DNA from: Vitreoscilla sp.
GTDB taxonomy: Bacteria; Pseudomonadota; Gammaproteobacteria; Burkholderiales; Burkholderiaceae_C
Assembly: GCA_018780145.1 (NCBI GenBank)
Contig: JADMKA010000089.1
Coordinates: 1-64,000 of the forward strand
DNA length: 64,000 bases
Direction of reading: 5' to 3'
The notes under the pieces were generated by a model that was given only the letters and a program-made list of their open reading frames with translations, was not told where the DNA came from and ran no database searches. The translations under genes and the position numbers were made by a program. This document shows, piece after piece, positions 31,039-40,365 of the stretch (the stretch's first letter is position 1; every line of letters starts with the position of its first letter).

Positions 31039-33981
31039 GTGCCGAGTTTCCATCTGCGGTTCGTTGGCCAAACCTCGCTGCCCAAGTCCATCTCGCAGGC
31101 GGACGTGGACGAGGCGTTCAGCCTCAGCGCCAAGGACGTCGTCGACGTCCGAGAGAAGTTCAGAAGCGCGCGGCTCGGCGCCGCTCTCCAACTCGTCTTC
31201 GTCCGTGCCACCGGCCGATCGCTCGACGCGGTATCCGGTGTCCCGCGCGTGCTGCTGCAATCGCTGTGCACGGCCCTGGGTCTCAACGAGACTGCCATCG
31301 CGTCTTTGAGATCGCTGTACAAGCGACCAGCGACGCGGTTTGCACACCAACGCTGGGCACGGGAGTACTGCGGGTTCTCACCCGCCGAAGAGACTGCGTT
31401 CGCTGAGCTTCGAAGCGCGCTGGTCACCCTTGCCGGCTCGGCATCGTCGGTCGATGACCTGGTCAAGCAGACCGAACTCTGGCTGTTCTGCAACAAGTAT
31501 CTGCTGCCTGGCGATCGCGCACTGCGCGACATCGCCCGCGAGGCGTTCTCGACGCAGGAGCGCAGTGCCCTCGAGATCGTGCGCCGACAGATCCCGGAGC
31601 GCGAACTTCGTGCAGCCATCACGAGGCTTCTCTCCAAGCGCAAGGGGCGCACGGGAGGAACGATGCTCGAGTGGTTGCGCACCCCGCCGGCCAAGCACGG
31701 GCAGGCGACGCTGAGCGCGACAACGCAGAAGGTCACGTACCTGAAGGCGCTGGGCGTGCACCAGTGGGACCTGTCCGCGATTCCCTCGGCGCGACTGCAA
31801 GCCTATGCCCAAGCCATCATCAACCGGCCACCGTTCGACACCGAGCGGCTGAGCGAGAACACCAAGGATCTGGAGGTCGCCTGCTTTCTCGTCGCCACAT
31901 TGCTGGAGCTGACCGATGCGACGGCTGAACTTGCCGGGCGTCGGGTGTGTGATTTCATCCGGCGTGCCGCGGGTCACGTGCAAGAGAAGCAGGCCCGCAG
32001 CGCGATCGATCTGCGCCAGGAGCGCGAACAGATCAGGACAGTGCTCTACAAAGAGGGTCCAACCGCGGAGCAGAAAATTGCCGCGCTGAAAGCACTGATT
32101 GCGCCGGAGAGCCAGGGCGACTGCAGTCGCGCCGCGCTCGTTCGTGGCGCGCTTGTTGAAGATGGGCGCAACATCACGGCGCTGCTGAACGCGGTTACCG
32201 TTCTCGAGTTGCACGGCGACGACACTGATCGGGCGATAAGGCAGGTCAAGACACTGCGGGAGCTCGCGCGGCACGGCGCCACCCAGTTGCCAAAGGACTT
32301 CGACTTGTCGGTGGCCGATCCTGTGTGGCACGATCTGTTGAGGGTGCCGGATCGCGGAAAGGCGCTCGCCGCGTTGAGGGCCTGCGCCGTTACCTCCATC
32401 CGCAAAGGCCTGAAGGGCGGCCGGCTGTGGCTCGCGCACAGCCGCAAACACCGGGATCGCGAAGACATGCTGATCCCGCCCACCGAGTGGCAGGCCAAGC
32501 GCCAGAGCTTGGTCAGTGCACTGAGCCTGACGGCGGAGCCGAAGAAGTACCTCGAACGGCTTCACACGAAGCTCAACGACTGCCTGGCAGCGCTGGCCCA
32601 AGCGGTCACCGAAGGCCGGGTGACGATCGATGCCGAGGGCCGCATGCATCTGCCTGCTCTGCATGCCGCAGACATCGACGCCGAGGCCGCGCGCAGCCGG
32701 GACGCGATGTTCGGCATCATCGGCCCGGTTCAGTTCGGCGACATGCTCGTCCAGGTCGACTCCCGGTCGAACTTCAGCGAGGCGATCCTCGGCCGCCGCG
32801 CGAATTCCGTGCAGGAGCTTGTCGCGGCGTACGGAGCGCTGCTGGCGCACGGCACGGAGAACGATGCCAAGGGCGTCGCTGCGATGGTGCCGGGCTTGGA
32901 GGTGTCTCACATCACCGCGGCGATGCGCACGATAGAAGCGACCGGTCGTCTGCGGCGGGCCAACGAACGCGTCGTGGCTTTTCAGCAGTCGTTTGCGATC
33001 GCGCTCAGTTGGGGCAACGGCGAAAGAGCCTCTGCGGACGCCATGTCGCTGGACGCCTCGCGGCACCTTTACACCGCCCGCCTCGACCCGCGACGCAAGA
33101 GCCCTGCGATGGGGGTCTATACGCACTACCTGGATTCGTATGGCCTGTTCTATGACCAGCCCATTGTGCTGAACGAGCGCCAAGCAGCCGCGGCTGTCCA
33201 CGGCGTGGAGGCGCACAACGCCACGCGCAGCGAGGACCGTCTCCGGCTGGCGCTGCTGGCCGTTGACACGCACGGCTATACGAACGCCGCCATGGCCGTG
33301 GCCAAGCTGCTGGGCTTCGACCTGTGCGTGCGCCTGCGCAACCTTTCCGAGCGGATGCTGTACTTGCCGGCGTGCATCGTGCTGCCTGACGCGCTCGCGC
33401 AGCTGAAGATCGGCCGCGTCAGCGAGCGCAAGATCAAGACAGGCTGGGACGAATTGCTGCGCCTGATTGCCTCGATCCGCGGCGGCCGGCTGACGGCCAA
33501 GGAAGCGTTGGACAAGCTCGGCAGCGCCGCCAAGGGCGATGCGCTGCACGCAGCGGCCGACGAACTCGGCAAGCTGTTGCGCACCATCTTCCTCTGCGAC
33601 TATTTCACCAAGCCCGACTTCCGCCGGGAACTCCACACGCTGCTGAACCGTGGTGAGTCCGCGCACCAGCTTCAGCGCGCCGTCTACCACGGCCGGATCG
33701 CTCCGGAGCGTGGCCGGCGTGGCGACGAGATGCGAGCCATCTCCGGCGCGCACGCGCTGCTGACCAACGTCGTCATCGCCTGGAACACGATGAAGATGCA
33801 GGAGGTGGTCGACCGCTGGCGCGTCCGGAGGCACCCGATCCGTGACGACTGGCTGCGCCGCATGGGGCCGGTGCACTTCGGGCACATCAACTTCAGGGGC
33901 ACCATCGCGTTCAAGATCGCCGAGTTCATCGATGCCCTCGTTCAACGCTCCACGCCACAGCGAGCCGGGACGACCAGATAG
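31039..33981 (+). CDS. tnpA: Tn3-family transposase
   Basis: A 980-residue protein starting at GTG, the normal size for Tn3 TnpA. The N-terminal half is the DNA-binding region that recognises the 38-bp ends. The catalytic half includes AVDTHGYTNAAMAVAKLLGF with a candidate DDE Asp (about residue 741) and LNRGESAHQLQRAV with a candidate Glu (about 877), then the conserved NVVIAWNTMKMQEVV end. It performs replicative transposition through a cointegrate, which the tyrosine recombinase at 38497-40194 would resolve. The gene is intact. The antisense strand has a long open frame of 855 codons, which is a shadow. Confidence 0.96.
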   Translation: MPSFHLRFVGQTSLPKSISQADVDEAFSLSAKDVVDVREKFRSARLGAALQLVFVRATGRSLDAVSGVPRVLLQSLCTALGLNETAIASLRSLYKRPATRFAHQRWAREYCGFSPAEETAFAELRSALVTLAGSASSVDDLVKQTELWLFCNKYLLPGDRALRDIAREAFSTQERSALEIVRRQIPERELRAAITRLLSKRKGRTGGTMLEWLRTPPAKHGQATLSATTQKVTYLKALGVHQWDLSAIPSARLQAYAQAIINRPPFDTERLSENTKDLEVACFLVATLLELTDATAELAGRRVCDFIRRAAGHVQEKQARSAIDLRQEREQIRTVLYKEGPTAEQKIAALKALIAPESQGDCSRAALVRGALVEDGRNITALLNAVTVLELHGDDTDRAIRQVKTLRELARHGATQLPKDFDLSVADPVWHDLLRVPDRGKALAALRACAVTSIRKGLKGGRLWLAHSRKHRDREDMLIPPTEWQAKRQSLVSALSLTAEPKKYLERLHTKLNDCLAALAQAVTEGRVTIDAEGRMHLPALHAADIDAEAARSRDAMFGIIGPVQFGDMLVQVDSRSNFSEAILGRRANSVQELVAAYGALLAHGTENDAKGVAAMVPGLEVSHITAAMRTIEATGRLRRANERVVAFQQSFAIALSWGNGERASADAMSLDASRHLYTARLDPRRKSPAMGVYTHYLDSYGLFYDQPIVLNERQAAAAVHGVEAHNATRSEDRLRLALLAVDTHGYTNAAMAVAKLLGFDLCVRLRNLSERMLYLPACIVLPDALAQLKIGRVSERKIKTGWDELLRLIASIRGGRLTAKEALDKLGSAAKGDALHAAADELGKLLRTIFLCDYFTKPDFRRELHTLLNRGESAHQLQRAVYHGRIAPERGRRGDEMRAISGAHALLTNVVIAWNTMKMQEVVDRWRVRRHPIRDDWLRRMGPVHFGHINFRGTIAFKIAEFIDALVQRSTPQRAGTTR

Positions 33982-34853
33982 ACCGGCCCATGGAATCGCT
34001 GCCGTTCATTGCCTACCGCTGCGATTTGCACGCGGACCGTGAGTGCCTGAGCACTTGGTGCAGCGTAAGTCGTTGATTGATCGGGGACGGAGCGCACGCT
34101 ACCGCTACGATTTGCACGCATCCCAAAGCGAGCGGCGTCGATCTGGCGGCCGCGAACCCAGAACGGTCAGTCGTGATTCCAGCAGCTGCCACCAGCGGTC
34201 GTTTAGAGGGCTGAGATGAAGGGGAAGCGGTCGCTCGCGCCGCGGCATGCGCGACGTTCTCTGCACGCCTCCCTTGAGAGGGAAGGCGCGCCAGGCAAAA
34301 AGGCGACAGGACCATCGTAACAGATAGTAACCTTCATTGCCGACCAAAAGAAGAGCGGCCTAACATCAAAAATAGGACTGCTCGCAAGCGTAATTGCCTG
34401 GGCGAAGTTGCGGAAACGCCGTGAGGCGTCAAGCGCACATTGGGCTTCCCGGCTGGCTGGAGTTAATTTTTCCAGGGAGGGAATATGTCCGAGCGTCGCG
34501 CGGTATGCGTTTTGCGCCGACACGTAGCGGTCCGCGAAATAGTGCAATTGGGACGCGTCGACTGGCGCATTCGCGGGCGATATCGCCCGATACGGAGCGC
34601 CCACGCTCTGACTGCGAATAAGCCAGTCACGTCAGACAACAACGTTTGCCCGGGGCCGCCCGTTCCTGGATTAGGGATCTCCGCGTCGCCACGCGAGTAC
34701 GGCCTAGGCGACAGGCACGAAGCAGCCATCACAAGCCAAACTGCGCGATCGCCGCCCGTCTAGCGATGAAGGGTGATCAAGCGCTATCCGGCGTGATCAA
34801 CGATTCAGCGCGTTGACCCGCTCTTGTTCAACGGCAAGAAAGAGGGAATTCTC
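33982..34853. other. Intergenic part of the transposon with internal end-like repeats
   Basis: About 870 bases between tnpA and the passenger genes. Two stretches, TACCGCTGCGATTTGCACGC near 34015 and TACCGCTACGATTTGCACGC near 34100, resemble the inner half of the terminal repeat (TACCGCTACGACTTGCACCG) but then diverge, so they may be end remnants or transposase-binding sites. A minus-strand frame at 34203-34604 (133 codons) and a plus-strand frame at 34485-34763 with GGGAGG before its ATG overlap each other; neither product is recognised and neither is called. Confidence 0.5.
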
Positions 34854-36341
34854 GTGAGCGACCCCATAGAAGTTTTTCGAGACTATCTTGGCTTTAGTCC
34901 ACTTGGCGGCGTGGTCTTGGTAAACAGTAGCGACTTGCCGGGTGACATCCCGACAAAGGTCGCAGAGGTCAACCCGCCCGATCCACCCCCTGACGGCTCG
35001 CCGGCCGGTAGAGGCAGGCTGGTATATCTGCCGTCCGGACGCCTTACTACCCCGGAGCTGGATTTATCCCAAGGGCAGAGCTTGTGTGGCGTTAAGGGGT
35101 CCACCATCCTCACGCTTGAAAGCGACGCCACGCTAACGAAACGCGATGTCAGTGGCGTTGGCGCGTACATCACTATCCGCGATGACTATTACGCCGAGGG
35201 AGGGATTGCTGGCCAAGGAGTTATCGAGGATCTGGACATCGACGCCAAGAATCTGGACACAGCAACCGGCACCGGTGTGACAAAATTCTATGGGTTATAT
35301 GCTCCGCCGCGAGACCCGGACCCCGACCACCATGCGAACCTGCATACCATTCGCAATGCGGCCGTCTACAACGCCAAGGACAACGGGATCCATTTTGACC
35401 TCGGCAATGATAAGTTGGTGTGCGATAGGATCCGCCAAGAAGGTGCCGGCGGAGTCGGCATTTACTTGGCAGGCGGCGATGTGAAGGCTAGGGCCGTTGG
35501 ATCTGCTTCTGTTGGCACTGCGCTATACGTCAGTGGCGCCGCAGTGGAAATTGACCAATTCGACCTTTGGCGTAGCATAGACGCCAATGTGGATCAACCC
35601 ACACTGGACATCGTTGGTGGCGCTAACGGCTGTGTGATCAAGAGCGGCACCGTCGAGGGGTGGACGCGGTTCATTGGGAAGAATGAGGGTGAGGACCCCC
35701 CTCCTCCATTCGATCCGGAAAGCCCTGCCGCCAGCCACTATCTCAACAGCAAGGCTCAGTTCGCCTTTGTCCACTTTAAATACAGCAAGGACTTATTGCG
35801 AGCAGACCCCGATCCGACGTGCTACTTCGAAGCGCAGTCAGCAGACTTGGTAGAGCTGATTTCGTGCAAATTTGGAGTTAGTGGTACTGAAAAGCCCAAT
35901 GCCGGGCACACGTACGACTACCTAATCATGATTACCAACTCAAGCAACGATGCTAGCCGAAACGGATTGGTGAAGATATCCGGCGGTTCCGGGATGCTGC
36001 GTTATCTGGGCAGAGTAGATGGCAATCGAAATAGGATGTACATTGATGCTCTCAAGCACATTTGCAATGTGCCTAAGCGTCTGCTATTTGACTGGGGCCG
36101 AATGGGAACGGTCGAAATAGTCCCAAACTGGGCAGTAGACTCTAGTGATCCAATGATCCGCACCCATCTGCGCTGCGACGGAACGCAATACAACAAAGTG
36201 GACCAGCCATTTGGCTATTTGAATGTCGGGGCGTATCGAGGCGCCAATGTCACTCTGGACGATGGCATTGGGACATTTGATATGCCGAGGTTGCCAATAG
36301 TCTCAAGCGACTGCGTATTTGCAATTCGCGCCATTCCATAA
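34854..36341 (+). CDS. Parallel beta-helix (tailspike/pectate-lyase-like) protein, Tn passenger
   Basis: GTG 34854 with GAGGG upstream is preferred to TTG 34824. The 495-residue product has the look of a right-handed parallel beta-helix: short strands with Asn/Asp/Gly turns (LVYLPSGRLTTPELDLSQGQ, IRNAAVYNAKDNGIHFDLGN, GGVGIYLAGGDVKA, GCVIKSGTVEGW). Such folds occur in phage tailspikes and polysaccharide lyases. There is no signal peptide, so a secreted enzyme is unlikely without another export route; a particle- or tail-associated protein is more consistent. The region is AT-richer than its surroundings, a sign of separate origin. Catalytic residues cannot be assigned. Confidence 0.6.
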   Translation: MSDPIEVFRDYLGFSPLGGVVLVNSSDLPGDIPTKVAEVNPPDPPPDGSPAGRGRLVYLPSGRLTTPELDLSQGQSLCGVKGSTILTLESDATLTKRDVSGVGAYITIRDDYYAEGGIAGQGVIEDLDIDAKNLDTATGTGVTKFYGLYAPPRDPDPDHHANLHTIRNAAVYNAKDNGIHFDLGNDKLVCDRIRQEGAGGVGIYLAGGDVKARAVGSASVGTALYVSGAAVEIDQFDLWRSIDANVDQPTLDIVGGANGCVIKSGTVEGWTRFIGKNEGEDPPPPFDPESPAASHYLNSKAQFAFVHFKYSKDLLRADPDPTCYFEAQSADLVELISCKFGVSGTEKPNAGHTYDYLIMITNSSNDASRNGLVKISGGSGMLRYLGRVDGNRNRMYIDALKHICNVPKRLLFDWGRMGTVEIVPNWAVDSSDPMIRTHLRCDGTQYNKVDQPFGYLNVGAYRGANVTLDDGIGTFDMPRLPIVSSDCVFAIRAIP

Positions 36342-36360
36342 TTCATTTAGAAAGACAGCC

Positions 36361-36984
36361 ATGGCAGATTTTCAACTCGCCTCTGCGCTTTTCGCTAGTG
36401 AGTCGGTTATTCGGGGGACCATTGGTCTGTATCCCAATCAGCGTGCCTACGCATCAGATCAAAATGGCGCAGAAATGTTTTGGGACGATACAAATGACAA
36501 GTGGCTTTGGGCGACCCACGCACAAAGCATTTTTCGCTGGTATGCCGATGTCAATTCTACGTCATCCACCGCCGTTCAGGAGCTAAAAACTTATCCTAGC
36601 CTACCGATTTTGGCTAGCGAAGATTCGCTCAAGATATCGGCCCTTTTTACACTCGGCGCCGCCGCCACCAAGATATTGCTCAAGTTCGGTCCTGCCGTGT
36701 CGCTCGTTGATGCGTATTCCATGACCGTGAATGCCACCGGTGACCTTGGCCTCAACTTGGAGGCCGAAATGCGCAACTATGGAGACGCTTCCCACCAGAA
36801 GTGGTCGACTCCAGATCGACGTGTTTTAGGCGTTGTCAGTAATGGCAGCGGTCCAACGCTCACCACAAAAAATACAGGCATTACGGGAAATACACTTGGC
36901 ATTTACTGCGACAAAGTCGCATCGGGTGATGTCGTCGTGATGAACTGGTTTGAAGTATCAGTCTGCGGCGGCGGGATTCCGTGA
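36361..36984 (+). CDS. Uncharacterised protein, tail-tip-like, Tn passenger
   Basis: ATG 36361 follows the beta-helix gene by 19 bases with AGAAAGA upstream. The 207-residue protein has an N-terminal stretch IGLYPNQRAYASDQNGAEMFWDDTNDKWLWATHAQ, written here only in part as GAEMFWDDTNDKW, recalling display or tail proteins that begin with a small anchoring motif, then a beta-rich body ending in a Gly/Cys tail (WFEVSVCGGG). No family is recognised with certainty. It is probably co-transcribed with the beta-helix gene and may form part of the same structure. Confidence 0.5.
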   Translation: MADFQLASALFASESVIRGTIGLYPNQRAYASDQNGAEMFWDDTNDKWLWATHAQSIFRWYADVNSTSSTAVQELKTYPSLPILASEDSLKISALFTLGAAATKILLKFGPAVSLVDAYSMTVNATGDLGLNLEAEMRNYGDASHQKWSTPDRRVLGVVSNGSGPTLTTKNTGITGNTLGIYCDKVASGDVVVMNWFEVSVCGGGIP

Positions 36985-37104
36985 TTCCACTTTCGCGCTT
37001 CGGAGGCTCAACTTGGGGGGTGGTCTCCATCGCCTAGGAGGCGTGTAATTGCATTCCTGCGAACTTTGTCCATCCGACGAAGCCGCTGCCTCTGGGAGAC
37101 ATAC

Positions 37105-38289
37105 ATGACAGTCTACTTTCGTGCGGTTTTCGCTGCAACGTGCGCCGCTGCCGCCATTGCGATGCCCGCGACGGCAGGTACCGGCCGCATCACGCTCAAC
37201 GACACCGGTATGACGCAATGCATTGACCACCACAAGGATTGGTCCTCGGATTGCACCAAGAGCCGACAGGATGCCGCCGACGGGCGCGACGCGGATGTCA
37301 ACATTCCGGACGATGGTGCAGCGGGATTCAGCTTTCAAAAGGTCTGTCGGTCCGGCCAGATGGCAGGGGATGGAAGTTGCCCTGTCGATCCGCCCCTCGG
37401 CAGCGGACCTGACGACTGGGGCTGCGTCTATGACAACGTCACCCAACTGACGTGGGAGGCCAAGACTGATGACAGCGGGATGCATGACTACCAGCGCTTC
37501 TACACCAACAAGGGCGAGAAGGCCCGTGGTGACAGCTCCGATGTTGCCTGGCTGGTCGACGCTACAAACGCCGAGACTCTGTGCGGTGCAACAAACTGGC
37601 GCTTGCCGGGTGTACTGGAACTCCAGTCAATCGTTGCCTATGGCAACGGCGCCCCCGGCATGCCATATCCTTGGATTGATCCCACCTTCTTCATTTACAC
37701 GTTGGGCGGTCATGCTTGGACGAGTGTCGAGGACGTTCACGAGCACAGATTTGTTTGGTATGTCCATTTCGGCAATGGCCGCGTTAGCTCCGATGCCCGC
37801 TTCAAACCCTATGGGGTTCGCCTCGTGCATAACCTCACCGCACAAGGCCAGGCGTCGCTGGGCAAGGCTCGATTTATCCCTTCGCCAGACGGCACGGAAG
37901 TGACGGATATCATGACTGGCTTGGCGTGGCGACGCTGCGCGGAGGGCATGGCTTGGAACAACGATGCACAGACCTGCGACGGCCTTGCGACCTTGTTTGA
38001 CTGGCAGGACGCACTGGACCACGCCCGAGCTAATCACGAGGGTGGATGGCGCATACCTAACATCAAGGAACTCTTAAGCCTTGCCAATCACAAGAAGAGG
38101 CACCAAACTCTCGATGAGTTAGCTTTTCCGAATTCACCGCTTAGCTTCCTTTCTTCGACAGCGGTCGATAGTAATGGGGACGTGTTCGTGAAGTACGTTG
38201 GATTCACTAAAGGCTCTGTTGAAGAACGGGCCGCCTACAACAACAACGCGCCCCTACCACTGCGCTTTGTACGCCGCGGCCGCGAATGA
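37105..38289 (+). CDS. Secreted DUF1566 (Lcl-like) protein with two domains, Tn passenger
   Basis: ATG 37105 with GGGAG upstream. The 394-residue protein has a signal peptide (cleavage after ATA or TAG, residue about 22). Two tandem DUF1566 domains follow: LTWEAKTDDSGMHDY ... TNWRLPGVLELQSIVAYG in the first, and GLAWRRCAEGMAWN ... GWRIPNIKELLSLANHKK in the second, each ending with YGVRLVHN or LRFVRRG. The domain has a C-type-lectin/FGE-like fold and occurs in surface and adhesion proteins. Its link to the two neighbours is their joint presence in one transposon. Confidence 0.75.
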   Translation: MTVYFRAVFAATCAAAAIAMPATAGTGRITLNDTGMTQCIDHHKDWSSDCTKSRQDAADGRDADVNIPDDGAAGFSFQKVCRSGQMAGDGSCPVDPPLGSGPDDWGCVYDNVTQLTWEAKTDDSGMHDYQRFYTNKGEKARGDSSDVAWLVDATNAETLCGATNWRLPGVLELQSIVAYGNGAPGMPYPWIDPTFFIYTLGGHAWTSVEDVHEHRFVWYVHFGNGRVSSDARFKPYGVRLVHNLTAQGQASLGKARFIPSPDGTEVTDIMTGLAWRRCAEGMAWNNDAQTCDGLATLFDWQDALDHARANHEGGWRIPNIKELLSLANHKKRHQTLDELAFPNSPLSFLSSTAVDSNGDVFVKYVGFTKGSVEERAAYNNNAPLPLRFVRRGRE

Positions 38290-38439
38290 ACCCTGATGGC
38301 GCCGCCTTTAGGCTGAGGGCTTCTCCAGCAAGGCAAGGGCTTTAGCCCTTGCCTTTGGTCCGAGCGCAAGCCGCGGCGGCGCATCTTCCTCGAGCGGCGC
38401 GGTCTCAAGCTGAGACTGGCAGGCGTTGCCGAGAAGGTG

Positions 38440-38469
38440 CTATTGCGATAAGTCTTCTTATCGCAATAG
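38440..38469. other. Candidate recombination core site for the transposon recombinase
   Basis: A perfect 13-bp inverted repeat CTATTGCGATAAG / CTTATCGCAATAG with a 4-base centre, 28 bases upstream of the recombinase start. Tn3-family elements of the TnpI type keep such a core directly before the recombinase gene. It could also act as an operator for that gene. Confidence 0.55.
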
Positions 38470-38496
38470 GCATATTTTCTGCCTAAACTGGCGACC

Positions 38497-40194
38497 ATGA
38501 AAACGCGCCTGTCCTCGCCGGCAGAAGAGGTCGAAGCTGGAGGCCTTCCGGATGCAGCATCGCTGGCTGCATTGCGCGGCTGGTACGAAGGGCTCTCCAC
38601 CCGGGAGGCCGTTGTCCGATACCTCGGGCACACCAAGGCCGACGGCCAGTCTTCGCGCAGCATGCTTGGCGTCATTCGGCGCCAGCTGATCTTGCTGGCC
38701 AGGCGTAGGCACCGAGAGGATCTCGCCGCGCTGTTCGACCACCCGCTATCCGAGCGAAGCAAGCATGCCCATGCCGTGACACGCGCGATCGCGCTACTGC
38801 CGTCATTGCCGACGCCCGAACCTCTGATTGGCGATGACATCGCGCAGTGGCTGGAGCCGCGCGCAGTGCGCGCGCTGCTGGCCCAAGGCATCAGGACGCT
38901 CGCCGCGTTGACAGTCCGAATTCCGCGTCGGCGCCGGTGGTGGGCAGCAATTCCCGGTCTGGGCTCCGCGGGTGCTCGGCGCATTGAGGTCTTCTTCGCC
39001 AAGCACCCGCAGCTCACTGATCGTGCGCGAGCGCTGGTCATGACCGACGCGCCGCAGAGCATCCTGCCCTGGGAGCGCCTCGCTGTTCCAGATGAGGTCG
39101 ACGGGTCGCGCGGGACGTTTCGGGCGCCGCGATCGACGTGCACTCTGGGCGCGACCAATGACTACGAGGCCGTGCAGGCCTGGCTTGCGCTCCACGAGTC
39201 GGGAGCCACGCAACGCGCGTACCGCAAGGAGGCGGAGCGGCTGATCCTGTGGGCCATCATCGAGCGTGGACGCGCACTGTCGTCGCTGACCACGGAGGAC
39301 GCGGTGGCATACCGTGCCTTCCTTCGCCATCCCGCGCCACGCGGCCGCTGGGTCGGTCCGCCGCGCCCGCGCTCGTCGCCAGAATGGCGGCCGTTCGCTG
39401 GTGGCCTCTCGGCGCGCTCGGTGGCCTACTCCCTCTCGGTCCTGGGCGCCATGTACCGCTGGCTCATGCAGCAGCGCTACGTGCTCGCCAACCCTTTCGC
39501 CGGCATCAAGGTGCGCGGTGCGGCCCGTGTGTCGTCCCTGCCCGCCTCGAGGGTGTTCGCAGAAGGCGAGTGGTCGATGATCCAGACCGTGGCTGAGGGC
39601 TTGGAGTGGTCCTATGGCTGGGAGCCGGCCGCCGCCCAGCGGTTGCGCTTCTTGGTCGACTTCGCCTACGCGACGGGCCTGCGCGCCAGCGAGCTCGTGG
39701 GCGCCACGCTCGGCATGATCGAGGTGGATGCCGAAGGTGACCATTGGCTGCACCTCGTTGGCAAGGGGAGCAAGGCCGGCAAGGTCGCCCTGCCGCCACT
39801 GGCGCGCGCCGCCCTCGATCGCTACTTGGTCCAGCGCGGATTGCCGACGACACCGACGCGGTGGCAGCGGTCGACGCCGCTGGTGGGTAGCCTCGAACAG
39901 AACAGCGCGGCGGGGATCACGGCGACCCGGCTGGGGGCGATCACGAAGCGATTCTTTGCGCAAGTCGCGGAACTCATCCAGGACCAGAACCCGTCGACTG
40001 CGGAGAAGCTGCGGCGCGCCAGTCCCCATTGGATGCGTCACACGCACGCCACGCATGCGCTGGCGCGCGGCGCTGAGCTCACGACCGTGCGCGACAACCT
40101 GCGGCATGCGTCGCTGTCGACCACATCGATCTATTTGCACGGGGAAGAGGTCAAACGGGCGCGGCAGCTTGGGAAGGCGTTTGCTGCGCGGTGA
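38497..40194 (+). CDS. tnpI: Tyrosine recombinase (TnpI-type cointegrate resolvase)
   Basis: A 565-residue tyrosine recombinase with a long N-terminal extension (about 200 residues, including a helix-hairpin-like IPGLGSAGARRIEVFF). Core residues are seen: Arg I in FAYATGLRASELVGA, Lys in VGKGSKAGKV, His-x-x-Arg in HWMRHTHATHALARG, the second His in DNLRHASLSTTS, and the nucleophile Tyr in SIYLHGEE. It lies just inside the right end of the Tn3-family element, beside a 13-bp inverted core, so resolution of transposition cointegrates is the likely job. An integron-like or phage integrase role is less likely. Confidence 0.85.
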   Translation: MKTRLSSPAEEVEAGGLPDAASLAALRGWYEGLSTREAVVRYLGHTKADGQSSRSMLGVIRRQLILLARRRHREDLAALFDHPLSERSKHAHAVTRAIALLPSLPTPEPLIGDDIAQWLEPRAVRALLAQGIRTLAALTVRIPRRRRWWAAIPGLGSAGARRIEVFFAKHPQLTDRARALVMTDAPQSILPWERLAVPDEVDGSRGTFRAPRSTCTLGATNDYEAVQAWLALHESGATQRAYRKEAERLILWAIIERGRALSSLTTEDAVAYRAFLRHPAPRGRWVGPPRPRSSPEWRPFAGGLSARSVAYSLSVLGAMYRWLMQQRYVLANPFAGIKVRGAARVSSLPASRVFAEGEWSMIQTVAEGLEWSYGWEPAAAQRLRFLVDFAYATGLRASELVGATLGMIEVDAEGDHWLHLVGKGSKAGKVALPPLARAALDRYLVQRGLPTTPTRWQRSTPLVGSLEQNSAAGITATRLGAITKRFFAQVAELIQDQNPSTAEKLRRASPHWMRHTHATHALARGAELTTVRDNLRHASLSTTSIYLHGEEVKRARQLGKAFAAR

Positions 40195-40327
40195 CGTCGA
40201 GCCCTGCGTGGCATTTCCCAATAGCGCGAAGGCGAGAGAGCGTTTGTGCAGCAGGCTGTTGCACAAATGTCGGGTACGCCTGCATGCTTCCTATCTCAGG
40301 CAATGCCTGCCGGGTTTACCCCCAGGC

Positions 40328-40365
40328 GCTACCGCTACGACTTGCACCGAAACCGAGATCACCCC
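40328..40365 (-). repeat. Right terminal inverted repeat of the Tn3-family element
   Basis: Inverted copy of the left end, followed by CTGCT at 40366-40370. The subterminal GGGTAAACCCGGCA-type stretch is also present inside this end. Confidence 0.9.

Larger units (their letters stand above)
30915..40365 (+). mobile_element. Complete Tn3-family transposon with 5-bp target duplication
   Basis: Outer ends begin GGGGTGATCTCGG. The left 38 bases (30915-30952) and the reverse complement of the right 38 (40328-40365) match at 36 of 38 positions. The element is flanked by CTGCT at 30910-30914 and 40366-40370, the 5-bp duplication expected for Tn3 transposition. It carries a Tn3 transposase, three passenger genes and a tyrosine recombinase. 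Length is 9451 bp. The intact duplication and ends show that the insertion has not been rearranged. Confidence 0.92.

Noticed and set aside
31378-33945. Minus-strand open frame of 855 codons
   Set aside because: It lies fully antisense to the intact Tn3 transposase gene; its His/Arg/Gln-rich composition is typical of a GC-rich shadow frame.
34203-34763. Two overlapping ORFs between tnpA and the beta-helix gene
   Set aside because: They lie on opposite strands over the same bases, neither matches a family, and the evidence does not favour one over the other.
37105-38289. Diversity-generating retroelement with DUF1566 as variable protein
   Set aside because: No reverse transcriptase, template repeat or accessory gene lies in the window, although the C-terminus has a run of AAC codons.
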